Shown in pieces: positions 7,903 through 15,841 of a stretch of 41,811 bases of DNA. The DNA is taken from the NCBI GenBank assembly GCA_955652395.1, contig CATPBJ010000066.1, positions 1 through 41,811 of the forward strand, given 5' to 3'. Every line of letters begins with the position of its first letter. Position 1 is the first letter of the stretch. Made by a program: the position numbers and the translations under genes. The notes under the pieces are model-generated. The model ran no database searches, was not told the DNA's origin, and saw only the letters and a program-made list of their open reading frames with translations. This stretch comes from an uncultured Terriglobales bacterium (GTDB taxonomy: Bacteria > Acidobacteriota > Terriglobia > Terriglobales > Acidobacteriaceae).

Positions 7903-9677
7903 CGCTGCTCTCCGGTCGCGGAAGGGGAGTCGGATTCCCGAAGTCCGAAGTCCGAGGTCCGAGGCCCGACGGCAGCGGTTTTGTCCCAGCTGGGCGGCGG
8001 CAGAATCGGCGGGCGCACCCGCGAATGCGCCCGCTTTTGTACTTCCATCTCGGAGAAAAGCATCGCCGGCGCCGCCGCTGAGACCGGCACGCTGCCTGAC
8101 TCCGCTCCGCAGACGCCGTTGAACACTTCCGTCTTTTCTCCGGTGACCTCAATCCGGTTGAGCGCGGCCAGCGGCGTCCCCACGATGTCTACGCCCCGCA
8201 CCAGTTCATTCGGACGGCCATCGGGATAGACCTTCCACACCAGCACCGGCAGAATCTGGAACGACTGCGGCAGTGAGCGCGTGGTCAGGGTGAATCCGCC
8301 TTCAATGTCTTCGAAGTACAAGCCGTAGGGCTTGCCTTGCTTCTTGATTTCATCAATCAGCTTCTGCCGCATTTCGGAGTCCTTAGCCGTGTGCGACGAG
8401 CTGACGATCAGATTGCCCTGCCGTCCGGTGGCCATCAGTCCGGCTTGCGCGCGCCCGTGCCCGTTGGATTGGGAAAAGCCTTTGATGGGCATGCGCGACA
8501 TCAGAAAGTTCCTCAGGATGCCATCCTTGATCACTTCCACGCGTTGGGCCGGGACACCCTCGTCGTCATACTTGTACCAGCCGCCTAGGTCCATCCCATT
8601 CAAGCTGCGCTGAGTGGGATCGTCAATCACGCTGAGAAACTGGGGCAGCACCTGCTCATTGATCTTCTTGGTGAAAGTCTGGCCTTCCTGATCGCCCCGC
8701 TGACGGTGTCCCTCCAGGCGATGCCCGAGGACTTCATGAAAAAAAACCGCGGCCGCCCTTCCCGAGAGCAGCGCCGGCCCGTCAAAGGGCTCGGCCGTGG
8801 GCGCGGCCCGCAGGGCCTTCAGGTCGGACGCCATCTGGGCAATCTTGGCGGCAATTTCAGCTTCACCCGGAAGGCCGTCGGGGGTTGTGGCCTGAAAGGT
8901 TTCCACCCGCAGCAACTCCATGCCGTCGTCGGCCCGGGTCTCAGCCTCGATCATCAGCCGGATAATCGTCCCCGGCGTTGCCACTTGGGCTCCAGCGGTC
9001 GAGACAAAACGTACCTGGGTCTTCTCCCCAATCACCATTACTGCCGAGGAATAGATCTCGGGATACTTGCGGAAATTACTGGAGTAGCGGCGAACCCGGT
9101 CCTCCCATTCCTTGCGATCGAGGTGGAACGCCGGCATGGCGTAGTCGACGTGGACTTCGGGCTTGGCTTCCGCGAAGTCAGCCGAGGTATCTTCCTCCTG
9201 GGTGCGGACCGCCGCCGCAGTCTTGACGTTCAGGTAGCTCTGCGCGGCCTGTCGGTATTCCTCATAGGTGAGTTGCCACAAGACTCGCGCCACCGCGTCG
9301 GGGTCGTCCTCAAGAGGAACCAACCCGGACCTCATTCCGGAAGGCCGACTCTCCTGGTGAGTGTTGTCGAGCCCGGCGCTTCCCACCCGTATCGTGACTT
9401 CGCCCGTGCGACGGCGGAACTGAGTGGAATTCAGCAGGCTGCCCAGGGCGCCGACCACCACCGTGCCCTGCTGATCGTACACCGAGTAGCTGGCGAAGTA
9501 GGGCGCGGGATCCAGTTGTCCCAGTTTCGCCTGGGCACGCTGCAGTTCCCGCTGCATGGTGGCGAGCAGGACTTCGCCGGAGGTGTGGGCCGTTGTGCGT
9601 TCTGTACCCCGCACGGTGGAAGGAGAACAGAGCGACAGCACCAATCCCAAAGCCAGGCTGCGACGATAAGTCTTCAT
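7899..9677 (-). CDS. Exported TldD-family metalloprotease (HEVLGH subunit)
   Basis: About 592 residues from ATG 9677, starting MKTYRRSLALGLVLSLCSP, a signal peptide. A TTG 15 nt upstream (9692) is possible but has no better ribosome site. The zinc motif FFHEVLGHRLEGHR sits about half way along. Downstream are the family blocks QFLSVIDDP, YDDEGVPAQRVEVIKDG, SNGHGRA and LVRGVDIVGTPLAALNRI. TldD proteins with TldE cleave peptides such as the microcin B17 precursor and CcdA, but those are cytoplasmic and shorter (about 480). The C-terminal tail (VGPRTSDFGLRESDSPS) is encoded by a spacer-type repeat. The product is followed by its HExxxH-less partner with a 4-bp overlap. Confidence 0.87.
   Translation of the reverse strand: MKTYRRSLALGLVLSLCSPSTVRGTERTTAHTSGEVLLATMQRELQRAQAKLGQLDPAPYFASYSVYDQQGTVVVGALGSLLNSTQFRRRTGEVTIRVGSAGLDNTHQESRPSGMRSGLVPLEDDPDAVARVLWQLTYEEYRQAAQSYLNVKTAAAVRTQEEDTSADFAEAKPEVHVDYAMPAFHLDRKEWEDRVRRYSSNFRKYPEIYSSAVMVIGEKTQVRFVSTAGAQVATPGTIIRLMIEAETRADDGMELLRVETFQATTPDGLPGEAEIAAKIAQMASDLKALRAAPTAEPFDGPALLSGRAAAVFFHEVLGHRLEGHRQRGDQEGQTFTKKINEQVLPQFLSVIDDPTQRSLNGMDLGGWYKYDDEGVPAQRVEVIKDGILRNFLMSRMPIKGFSQSNGHGRAQAGLMATGRQGNLIVSSSHTAKDSEMRQKLIDEIKKQGKPYGLYFEDIEGGFTLTTRSLPQSFQILPVLVWKVYPDGRPNELVRGVDIVGTPLAALNRIEVTGEKTEVFNGVCGAESGSVPVSAAAPAMLFSEMEVQKRAHSRVRPPILPPPSWDKTAAVGPRTSDFGLRESDSPSATGEQR
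7939..7971. repeat. Short GAAGTCCGAGGTCCGA-type repeat inside the 3' end of the exported tldD gene
   Basis: The plus strand reads GAAGTCCGAAGTCCGAGGTC then CGAGGCCCGAC, an imperfect tandem of GAAGTCC/GAGGTCC. On the coding strand it gives the low-complexity tail GPRTSDFG. The same words occur in spacers near 3530, 9745 and 10190-10230. Confidence 0.6.
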
Positions 9678-9821
9678 AAGGAAAGTAGACAAGTTTAACC
9701 AACCGGCAGTTGCCCGATAATAACTTGTTGGAATCGGGCGTCAGACCTCAGCCATCAGACCTCGAAGCACAATGGAGGACGAGCGTCCCCCGCCCGTCCC
9801 GTCCCCGGTCGTTAAGCAGGC

Positions 9822-9848
9822 AAAAAAATGGCCCCATTGCTGGGGCCA
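9822..9848 (-). terminator. Rho-independent terminator, minus strand
   Basis: Read on the minus strand, the hairpin TGGCCCCA-gcaa-TGGGGCCA (8 bp, 4-nt loop) is followed by a run of seven T. This is the clearest intrinsic terminator in the window. It lies about 400 bp beyond the end of gvpL/F, which suggests that something between 9850 and 10240 is transcribed on the minus strand. Confidence 0.85.
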
Positions 9849-10090
9849 CAATTAAAAGAGGCAAGGTGGAAGGTTGAGTCAGGAATGGCTATGCAGTGAG
9901 CCGATCCGGCGGCCGGAACGGCAACAAGAGAGATGTCGAGAAAAACAGAGAGTGAAGGTCATTGCTTGTCAGCGGCCTCTTTTGGTTACCTCATCAAGTG
10001 CATTTGCGCAACCAAAACCACCGAAGCCGCCAGCCAGATTCCGACCCGTCGGCAAGCTACTGCAAAATAGGCACTTAGGTAATATTCGAG
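9849..10090 (-). ncRNA. Candidate small RNA with a two-part stem, upstream of the terminator
   Basis: An inverted repeat is formed by GCGGC (9972-9976) with GCCGC (10026-10030) and by TTTTGGTT (9980-9987) with AACCAAAA (10010-10017). A 22-nt loop containing the palindrome TTGCGCAA caps it. The perfect terminator at 9822-9848 ends the same strand. The area is AT-richer than its neighbours and lacks coding signal. Candidate promoters are weak (TTGACT or TTGAAA near 10090-10125, on the minus strand). It does not match RNase P, tmRNA, SRP or 6S as far as can be judged by eye. It could also be an attenuated 3' UTR of gvpL/F. Boundaries are approximate. Confidence 0.4.
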
Positions 10091-10243
10091 AAGTTCTGAA
10101 GAAAAAATTTCAAGCCGATGGAATGAAGTCAAACTGCAGAATCCTGCACATTCGCTGCACTGTCTGAGCCCATACGTCGGTCGTTAGAGCTCGGACCTCA
10201 GCCGAAAAAGCTGAAGTCCGAGGTCCCGACGCCGGAGGTGTTC

Positions 10244-10990
10244 CTAGGAGTTGCCCGCGACCATCCGCAGCTTACCGGGCAGGAAATGATAAGGCGGCCA
10301 GGGTCCGCTAATCGCCAGTTCGCAGTTCTTCAACTGCTTGGCGGCGCTACTGTAGCGGTTCTGATACTTTTCGATGGACTTGGAGTCAATCAGGTGGGCA
10401 ATGTCGATCAGCATTCCGTCGGAATCCACTCGTTTACAGCTGATCTCTTCTTCCAACGGATTGAACAACTTATGAACTTGTACCGAGAGCGCTCGCGCCT
10501 TGGTCCGGCGCTCCCGATCCTGCGACGCCTTTTCCCGCAGCTTGATTAGGTAATCGCCGCCCACCGTGTCAGGCAGGACGATCTCGGCCATGGCTTCGCG
10601 CAGCGAGCCATCCTTGACCCGCAGCTTCAGATGCATCTCAGCCTTGCCTCGCAACCGGGCCACGCTCTGGCCGAAGGTGCGGCGATTAGAGCGCACGGCC
10701 TGTCTTAGCGCCTCGTCCGAATCGAAAATCGTGCCAAAACGGAAGGGAAGCACCGTTCCACTACGGAAACATACGCTGACCACTCGCGCATGTTCCAGTA
10801 CGTTCTTCTCCCCGAACTGTACGTTATCGCGCTCGTACTCGCTGACAACTATGTTGAACTCTCCACTGGGATAGGCAAGGACGGCAGCTCCATTGACGCC
10901 TTGAACCCCTTCCAGCAAGGAAGGACGACGAGAACGAGTGCCGTTGGCTAGGGTCGGTTGTTCAGTAATGCAATACGCGTACCACGCCAT
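10244..10990 (-). CDS. GvpL/GvpF-family gas vesicle protein (orphan)
   Basis: 248 residues. Family signs are the N-terminal WYAYCITE, the central LPFRFGTIFDSDEALRQAV and the C-terminal ISGPWPPYHF, which is the usual end of GvpF/GvpL. In gas-vesicle organisms these are minor proteins needed for vesicle assembly. The window has no gvpA, gvpN, gvpK or other gvp gene nearby, and the neighbours are unrelated. Single gvpL/F genes of this kind occur in non-floating bacteria, where their role is unknown. An SD-like GGAGAG is 5 nt upstream of the ATG. The fold assignment is good; a gas-vesicle role is doubtful. Confidence 0.85.
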   Translation of the reverse strand: MAWYAYCITEQPTLANGTRSRRPSLLEGVQGVNGAAVLAYPSGEFNIVVSEYERDNVQFGEKNVLEHARVVSVCFRSGTVLPFRFGTIFDSDEALRQAVRSNRRTFGQSVARLRGKAEMHLKLRVKDGSLREAMAEIVLPDTVGGDYLIKLREKASQDRERRTKARALSVQVHKLFNPLEEEISCKRVDSDGMLIDIAHLIDSKSIEKYQNRYSSAAKQLKNCELAISGPWPPYHFLPGKLRMVAGNS

Positions 10991-11426
10991 AAGGTCTCTC
11001 CGAACCTGTTGCGAGGCGAGTTGGGGTCACCCCACGCATACTATTGGGCCACTTTTTGAACCGTTGGAAGAAAGGGCGTACAGCGACGAGTTAAACGCTT
11101 ACTGCTGCGTTCAATGTGCATCTTACCTTGGTGCGGCCTAAAAATGCAACCTTTTCGTTGCACGCAGCATCCCTGGCGACCCGAAGTGCTGATGTGTGCA
11201 AAAAAAACCGGCGGTACCCTCCACGAACCAAGTAGGGGCAGATGGCCTCAGCTGCCCAGTCCAACGAAGCTCGATCTGTGCTTGCGGGCGGGGGAACAAA
11301 CAGCGCAGCCTTGTTTTTGTTTTTATGGACCACCGACACGCCCCACGCGGGATGCCACCTAAAATCATGAGCGGGAAAGACTTTCGTTCCTGCTTGGCCG
11401 GCCTTCGACAATGTTAAGCTTGCGCA
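10991..11426. other. 436-bp spacer between divergent gvpL/F and the DUF4230 gene
   Basis: The two flanking genes diverge, so promoters for both should lie here, but no convincing -35/-10 pair was picked out. The only structure recognised is a degenerate copy of the tandem-hairpin repeat at 11232-11276. A run of eight A at 11201-11208 is also present. Confidence 0.5.
11232..11276 (+). repeat. Tandem-hairpin repeat, degenerate copy
   Basis: It begins GTAGGGGCAGATGGCC, pairs GGGCAG with CTGCCC, and ends with AACGAAGCTCG, a decayed form of the TCGAGCGAAGCTCGA hairpin seen at 12135-12151. Confidence 0.6.
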
Positions 11427-12086
11427 ATGCCTGACCCTCTGAAAGCGGCCCGATCTTCGACATCCGTGGTCGTCGCCCTCATCGCTGGACTGCTTGTAGG
11501 AGCTTTGCTGCTAACTGCGATCGGATTCCTGATGCTGTCGCGGAATTCTGGCCCTGCTTTGTTGAGCCACGTATGGTCAGCGGTGACGGGCAGAACACTC
11601 AGCATTGATGTAAGCCAACCCACCGTGGTCAATCGCATCCAGCAGCTGCAGCGGCTGGAAACGGTGGTCTACACCATGGACAAGATAGTAAGCGGCGCCA
11701 AAGAAAATCCCATTTTCCCGGATTTTCTGGCCGGAGACCGCCTGCTGCTCCTGGTCCACGGAGAAGTTGTCGCCGGCATTGACTTCTCCGGCCTGAAGCC
11801 AGGCGACGTCAAAGTGGAGGGCAAGCAGACCCGCTTGCACCTTCCCGCGGCGCAGGTCTTCAGCACACGCCTGGACAGTGCGAAGACACGGGTGTATTCC
11901 CGGCAGACCGGGCTGCTGGTACCCAACGATCCAAATCTGGAATCGCAAGTGCGTCAGGAGGCCGAACGTCAGCTGCTGGAGGCCGCCCTGGCCGACGGCA
12001 TCTTGCGCACTGCCCAACAAAACGCGAGCTCGACGATCACCAGCCTGTTGCAAGGTTTAGGCTTCGAAAAAATCGACTTCGACTAG
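11427..12086 (+). CDS. Membrane-anchored DUF4230 protein
   Basis: 219 residues: an N-terminal membrane anchor (about 13-38, VVALIAGLLVGALLLTAIGF), then an extracytoplasmic domain with the DUF4230 pattern. This includes QQLQRLETVVYTMDKIVSG, LLLLVHGEVVAGIDFSGLKPGDV, LHLPAAQVFSTRLDSAKTRVYSRQTGLL and a C-terminal amphipathic helix (QEAERQLLEAALADGILRTA). The family is widespread and of unknown function, with a repeated-barrel domain facing out of the cytoplasm. No clear SD precedes the ATG. It stands alone. Confidence 0.82.
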   Translation: MPDPLKAARSSTSVVVALIAGLLVGALLLTAIGFLMLSRNSGPALLSHVWSAVTGRTLSIDVSQPTVVNRIQQLQRLETVVYTMDKIVSGAKENPIFPDFLAGDRLLLLVHGEVVAGIDFSGLKPGDVKVEGKQTRLHLPAAQVFSTRLDSAKTRVYSRQTGLLVPNDPNLESQVRQEAERQLLEAALADGILRTAQQNASSTITSLLQGLGFEKIDFD

Positions 12087-12110
12087 GAAAAAGCCACCAC
12101 CAACCACGCT

Positions 12111-12221
12111 GGGACAGGTGTCCTCACCTGTCCAGTCGAGCGAAGCTCGACCCTTCATTGCCGTGAGCGAAAATTGCGAGCATTGCCCCACCCGACAGAC
12201 GGGACATCTGTTCCTACGTAA
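12111..12221. repeat. Tandem-hairpin repeat with a facing half copy
   Basis: The first hairpin is perfect: GGACAGGTG (12112-12120), loop TCCT, CACCTGTCC (12125-12133). The second is GTCGAGC-gaa-GCTCGAC (12135-12151). A facing half copy at 12194-12220 (minus strand: ACGTAGGAACAGATGTCCCG) makes the arrangement head-to-head, as at 4511-4673. It lies directly after the DUF4230 gene and could act as a transcription barrier, though there is no T-run. Confidence 0.75.
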
Positions 12222-12319
12222 ACGCCCACCTCCCGCGGGCAAATTTGTGAACCCCACGCCGTCCCCACTTCCGGTAGACTGTGGGGCCTTCAAAGCTTCG
12301 GAATCAGGCAAACGAATCT

Positions 12320-13093
12320 ATGAATCCGGCACAGATGGCGGTTGTGATTTCGATCTGTCTATTTTTCGGGATGGTGGTCTGCCTCGACGCGGGCTATCGC
12401 ATGGGCCGCTATGTTGCGAAAAAGACCGAAAACGCGCACGAGGGCACATCCACGATCCAAGCGGCAGTTTTCGCGCTGCTCGGTTTGTTGCTGGGATTTA
12501 CCTTTGCCAATGGCATCTCGCATCTGGATCAACGACGTGTGCTGATCATTCAGGAATCCAATGCCATCGGCACTGCGTATCTGCGCCTGGATTTGCTGCC
12601 CGCCAACCAGCAGCCAGAGATGCGCCACCTTTTTCGCCAATACCTCGATGCCCGCCTCGGCGTATACGAAAAACTTCCCGACCTGAAGGCCGCCGGGGAG
12701 GAACTTGAACACGCCGCGCAGCTGCAGCAGGGAATCTGGTCGCATGCCATTGCGGCCAGCAGCGCCGATCCCACCCAGAACGTGGCCCGGCTTCTGCTCC
12801 CGGCGTTGAATGACATGATTGACGTTACCACGTCGCGCACTATCGCCCTGCATACTCACTTGCCACCGCTGATCTTTGGCCTGTCGATTTCTGTCGCGCT
12901 CCTGAGCGGGCTTATCGCGGGCTACGACATGGCCAGACGAAAAAGCCGCAGCTGGTTCCACGGGCTACTTTATGCGGTGGTAATTTCGATCACGATCTTC
13001 ACCGTACTGGATCTCGATTATCCCCGCTTCGGTCTGATCCGGCTGACTGCGGCCGACACCGCACTCACCCAGCTACGGGATTCCATCCGGTAG
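12320..13093 (+). CDS. DUF4239 (bestrophin-like) integral membrane protein
   Basis: 257 residues from ATG 12320, where the first membrane segment begins (NPAQMAVVISICLFFGMVVCL). An in-frame ATG at 12281 would add 13 non-hydrophobic residues. Further hydrophobic segments are at about 44-62 (IQAAVFALLGLLLGFTF), 180-205 (LPPLIFGLSISVALLSGLIAGY) and 215-235. The region DMIDVTTSRTIALHTHLPP and the ending DLDYPRFGLIRLT are typical of the DUF4239/bestrophin-like family, which may form anion channels; function is unproven. The family's RRxLIxQESNAIGTAYLR block is present. No partner gene is adjacent. Confidence 0.82.
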   Translation: MNPAQMAVVISICLFFGMVVCLDAGYRMGRYVAKKTENAHEGTSTIQAAVFALLGLLLGFTFANGISHLDQRRVLIIQESNAIGTAYLRLDLLPANQQPEMRHLFRQYLDARLGVYEKLPDLKAAGEELEHAAQLQQGIWSHAIAASSADPTQNVARLLLPALNDMIDVTTSRTIALHTHLPPLIFGLSISVALLSGLIAGYDMARRKSRSWFHGLLYAVVISITIFTVLDLDYPRFGLIRLTAADTALTQLRDSIR

Positions 13094-13272
13094 TCTGGGA
13101 ACTAAAGACTATGTTGGGGGGGCTTGGGAGTTCGGGACGCTGTACCTTAGGCCGTTTCAGCTCGAAGCATTCCGTGGTGCGGGTGGACTGGATTCCACCG
13201 CTGTGCCCCATCAAGTCGAGCGAATCTGGATCGATGTCCTCGCGGTCGAAGGACCCCGTAGCGCTGCCCGAA

Positions 13273-13815
13273 CTACTTCGGAGCGGAAGCGCCTTTCTGC
13301 AACTCATCCAGCGCCGCCAGCACTTCCTGGCTGTGCTTGTTGGGATCCACGCCGGTATAGGCATGTTGGATAGTGCCCTGGGGATCGATGATGAAAGTGT
13401 TGCGAGCGGCGATTTCCACGCCCTTGTAGTTCATCGTGGAATCGTACTGCTTCACTACTTTGTGCTCGGTGTCGGCCAGCAGTTTGAAGTTCAGGCCTTC
13501 CTTGGAGCAGAACTCTTTGTGGGAGTCGGTGGTGTCCACGCTCACTCCGACCACCACCGCGTTACGTTGCGCGTATTGCGGCTGATCGTGCTGAAAGTTG
13601 TGCGCCTCGATGGTGCATCCGGGCGTCCCGTCCTTGGGATAGAAATAAAGCACTACCCACTTCCCTCGGAAATCCTTCAGGCTGACTGGCGTGCCATCCT
13701 GTGAAGGAAGGGTGAAATCAGGGGCAGCGGAGCCCACGGCCGGCATCGCCGCAAAGGCAGAGTGCAGCCCGGCTCCCAAAACGACGGTTAGCAGCAAAAC
13801 CATCCATAGACGCAT
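13273..13815 (-). CDS. Exported peroxiredoxin, BCP/PrxQ type
   Basis: 180 residues. A signal peptide (RLWMVLLLTVVLGAGLHSAFA) precedes a thioredoxin-fold AhpC/TSA domain. The peroxidatic cysteine is Cys67 in YPKDGTPGCTIEA. The common resolving cysteine five residues later is replaced by His72. A second cysteine, Cys103 in KEFCSKEG, lies exactly 36 residues on. That is the spacing of the resolving cysteine in the C48-C84 class of PrxQ (Xanthomonas type). So a 2-Cys mechanism is likely despite the missing nearby cysteine. It would reduce hydroperoxides in the periplasm or outside the cell. The reductant is not encoded next door; a CPDC thioredoxin-like protein lies at 38275. Confidence 0.92.
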   Translation of the reverse strand: MRLWMVLLLTVVLGAGLHSAFAAMPAVGSAAPDFTLPSQDGTPVSLKDFRGKWVVLYFYPKDGTPGCTIEAHNFQHDQPQYAQRNAVVVGVSVDTTDSHKEFCSKEGLNFKLLADTEHKVVKQYDSTMNYKGVEIAARNTFIIDPQGTIQHAYTGVDPNKHSQEVLAALDELQKGASAPK

Positions 13816-13953
13816 AAAAACTCCTGGGAACAGTTAGGGTAGCGCGGGACGATGACCTGTGTCTATGCAGGGCTTGTCAATTTTCCGCAAAAACTCTTAA
13901 CTGGATAGCGAGCCTGACGCGAGTCACCAGGCCAGATCGAGGGCGAAAAAAAC

Positions 13954-14442
13954 ATGAAACACGACCATGAGGATTCCCTGCGCCAGCACCTGACTGAGTT
14001 GCTGAAGGGCGGGAGCGCCCACACCAGGTTTGAGGAAGTAATCGCCGGAATCCCGGCTAAATTGCGGGGACAAAAACCGGCAGGCCTGCCCCACTCTCCG
14101 TGGATGCTGCTGGAGCACATGCGCATCGCACAGTGGGACATCCTGGAATTCATCCGGAACCGAAAGCATGTTTCACCCGATTGGCCGAAGGGCTATTGGC
14201 CGCGCAGTGAAGCCCCGCCCAGCCCCGCTGCCTGGAATGCCAGCATCAAGAAATTTCGTCAGGATTTGAAGACCATGCAGAACATAGTCGCCAATCCGAA
14301 AACTGATCTGCACGCGCGCATTCCCTGGGGAGAAGATCAGCCTATCCTGCGCGAGGCTTTGCTGCTGGCCGACCACAATGCATACCACCTGGGCCAACTT
14401 GTGGATGTCCGCCGTTTGCTGGGAGCATGGCCGGAGGAGTAG
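13954..14442 (+). CDS. DinB-like four-helix-bundle protein
   Basis: 162 residues. The DinB_2 (YfiT/DinB) pattern is visible: an early HSPWMLLEHMRIAQWDILEFIR with the first metal His, and a C-terminal ADHNAYHLGQLVDVRRLLG with two more His residues. Together these form the family's three-His metal site. Members include mycothiol and bacillithiol-linked transferases and many of unknown role. An SD-like GAGGG is about 9 nt before the ATG. It is a single gene between the divergent prxQ and a decayed gene. Confidence 0.88.
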   Translation: MKHDHEDSLRQHLTELLKGGSAHTRFEEVIAGIPAKLRGQKPAGLPHSPWMLLEHMRIAQWDILEFIRNRKHVSPDWPKGYWPRSEAPPSPAAWNASIKKFRQDLKTMQNIVANPKTDLHARIPWGEDQPILREALLLADHNAYHLGQLVDVRRLLGAWPEE

Positions 14443-14494
14443 ATCAGGCGCAGTCCCGGGATCGGGGCGCTTGGTACCTCGGGTCGAGTTTCAC
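14443..14494. other. Short spacer after the DinB-like gene
   Basis: Nothing is recognised in these 52 bases. The following 1.2 kb is the pseudogene. Confidence 0.4.
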
Positions 14495-15689
14495 TTACAT
14501 GTCGCGCGGCCGTTTCCGAAACACCGCCCTGACTCCATCGCGCTAGCGCTCGTCAATGCCGACAACGACCCACTCGATGTCGGAAGAGATGAAGAGATGT
14601 AGTGCAGCAAGGTGTCGGTTATGCACAGGCAACGCCGGAGCCACCAGAAATAACAAAGGCCGTTCTCGTGACAATTCCCGCCCGGGAAAATATCCGAAGC
14701 GCTGGAGCTCGAGGCGCGCATGATGCTAGGCTACCCGCGACCAGTAGTCCGGCCCCTGCAGCGGCAGGTGGATATCTTCGTCGGCCTTCAACTCCACCAC
14801 TGCCAGCCTTCCCCGCGCGTGGTCGTCAGCACATCAATCATGGCGCGGTCGGAGGCGGAAAACGCAGGCACCTGGGAATAAAGGCTCGACCCACTCCAAA
14901 CACGATCTCCGGCATGCTGCGCAGTGACCCGAGATGGTGCCCTAGACGTTCCTTGGCGAATTCCAGCCCATGGCAGCGGAAGGTTACCTCGGCCCGGAGA
15001 AATCACCGCCATTTCAGCTTCCGGCGTCAGCTCTCGGATTCGCCCGATCGCCTCCGCGAACCGCTCTCCAGCCTCGGCCTCATCGCTCCAGTGCGAAAAA
15101 CAGTTTCAGACCTTCGACCATCACTTTCCCCACTTGCGCCACGCGGCAAGCATCGAGCCACAGAATGCCGAAGGTCAGTGCGGCATCAATCGACGCCGGG
15201 GTCTCTTGTGGATTCACGCCCAGGAGCGCGAAACCGGATCGTCCCCGGCGCAAGAGTCCACGGGCATAAATGGGACCAACCGATCGCTCCAGATCGGCCG
15301 ACGTGGTAAGTCGCGACGTAACGTAGACTGGAAAACGCAGCTCCAGAGTGCGCTGCAAACTGCGCGCTGGTAGGAGAGTCGCGCGGCCCGTTTCGCAGTC
15401 GGAGTGCATTGGTCGCGCTGCCGGCAAATTTCCAGTTTGCCGGGACGCGTTTGCCCCAGCCGCTGCACGGCCAGCCTCAGCACTTCATGCTTGACTTCGA
15501 CGTCAAGCACAAGCCGGACCAGGTTCTTTTCCGCCGACCGAAGATGAAGCAGACACTTGTTGCGCTCGCCGGAAATGGAATACTCTGCTTGCGCCAGGTC
15601 AAACACGGCAGCGCGTCATCGAGCACGATGGCATCTCGTGCTCCTGCGAGGAAGTCTTCTACCGTCCGAGCCCGCGCCTCGGGAGTCAT
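14495..15689 (-). pseudogene. Decayed PDDEXK-like nuclease-domain gene
   Basis: No single frame is open, but one protein can be followed through shifting minus-strand frames. It begins MTPEARARTVEDFLAG (15689), then EYSISGERNKCLLHL, VEVKHEVLRLAVQRLGQT, LTTSADLERSVGPIYARG and IDAALTFGILWLDACR. Later come AFSASDRAMIDVLTTTRG, AVVELKADEDIHLPLQG, QRFGYFPGREL and DIEWVVVGIDER. The ID...VELK pattern resembles a PD-(D/E)xK nuclease core. At least four frameshifts and two in-frame TAG codons (14726-14728 and 14543-14545) interrupt it. Both TAGs sit where a tryptophan is expected, so TGG to TAG changes are likely. Part of the middle also seems lost. I recall intact versions as acidobacterial hypotheticals; their function is not known to me. 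Confidence 0.75.
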
Positions 15690-15788
15690 AATTCGAATAC
15701 TTTCATCTTTGCCAACGCGTGTTTGTGACGTGTGACCATCATCGCAGTCCACGACACAGGCCACCTCAGCCTGCGCCGATCTCTGTGG

Positions 15789-15829
15789 GATAATGAGAAG
15801 GACTCTGGGAGTCTTTCCCAGCCCAAGGA
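15789..15829 (+). promoter_or_regulatory. Possible tldD leader: -10-like box, hairpin and SD
   Basis: A GATAAT (-10-like) is at 15789-15794, without a good -35. It is followed by the hairpin CTGGGA-gtctt-TCCCAG (15805-15821) and AAGGA (15825-15829), 12 nt before the GTG start of tldD. The hairpin directly abuts the ribosome site. The promoter is weakly supported. Confidence 0.3.
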
Positions 15830-15841
15830 CATCTAATCACC

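Larger units (their letters stand above)
9693..10243. other. 550-bp spacer with a candidate small RNA and terminator
   Basis: No protein gene is supported here. A short plus-strand frame (9874-10167) has no start signal and no family resemblance. The spacer holds a dispersed GC-rich repeat (about 9773-9810), a strong minus-strand terminator (9822-9848), a long inverted repeat (9972-10030) and a GGACCTCAG...CTGAAGTCC inverted word pair (about 10191-10225) next to gvpL/F. Confidence 0.6.

Noticed and set aside
8706..9698. 330-codon open frame on the plus strand opposite the exported tldD gene
   Set aside because: It is antisense to a clear family member, has no family resemblance and is Gly/Arg/His-rich as expected for a shadow frame in GC-rich DNA.
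9874..10167. 97-codon plus-strand frame in the spacer before gvpL/F
   Set aside because: No ribosome site, no family, and it crosses a strong inverted repeat; a small RNA on the other strand fits better.
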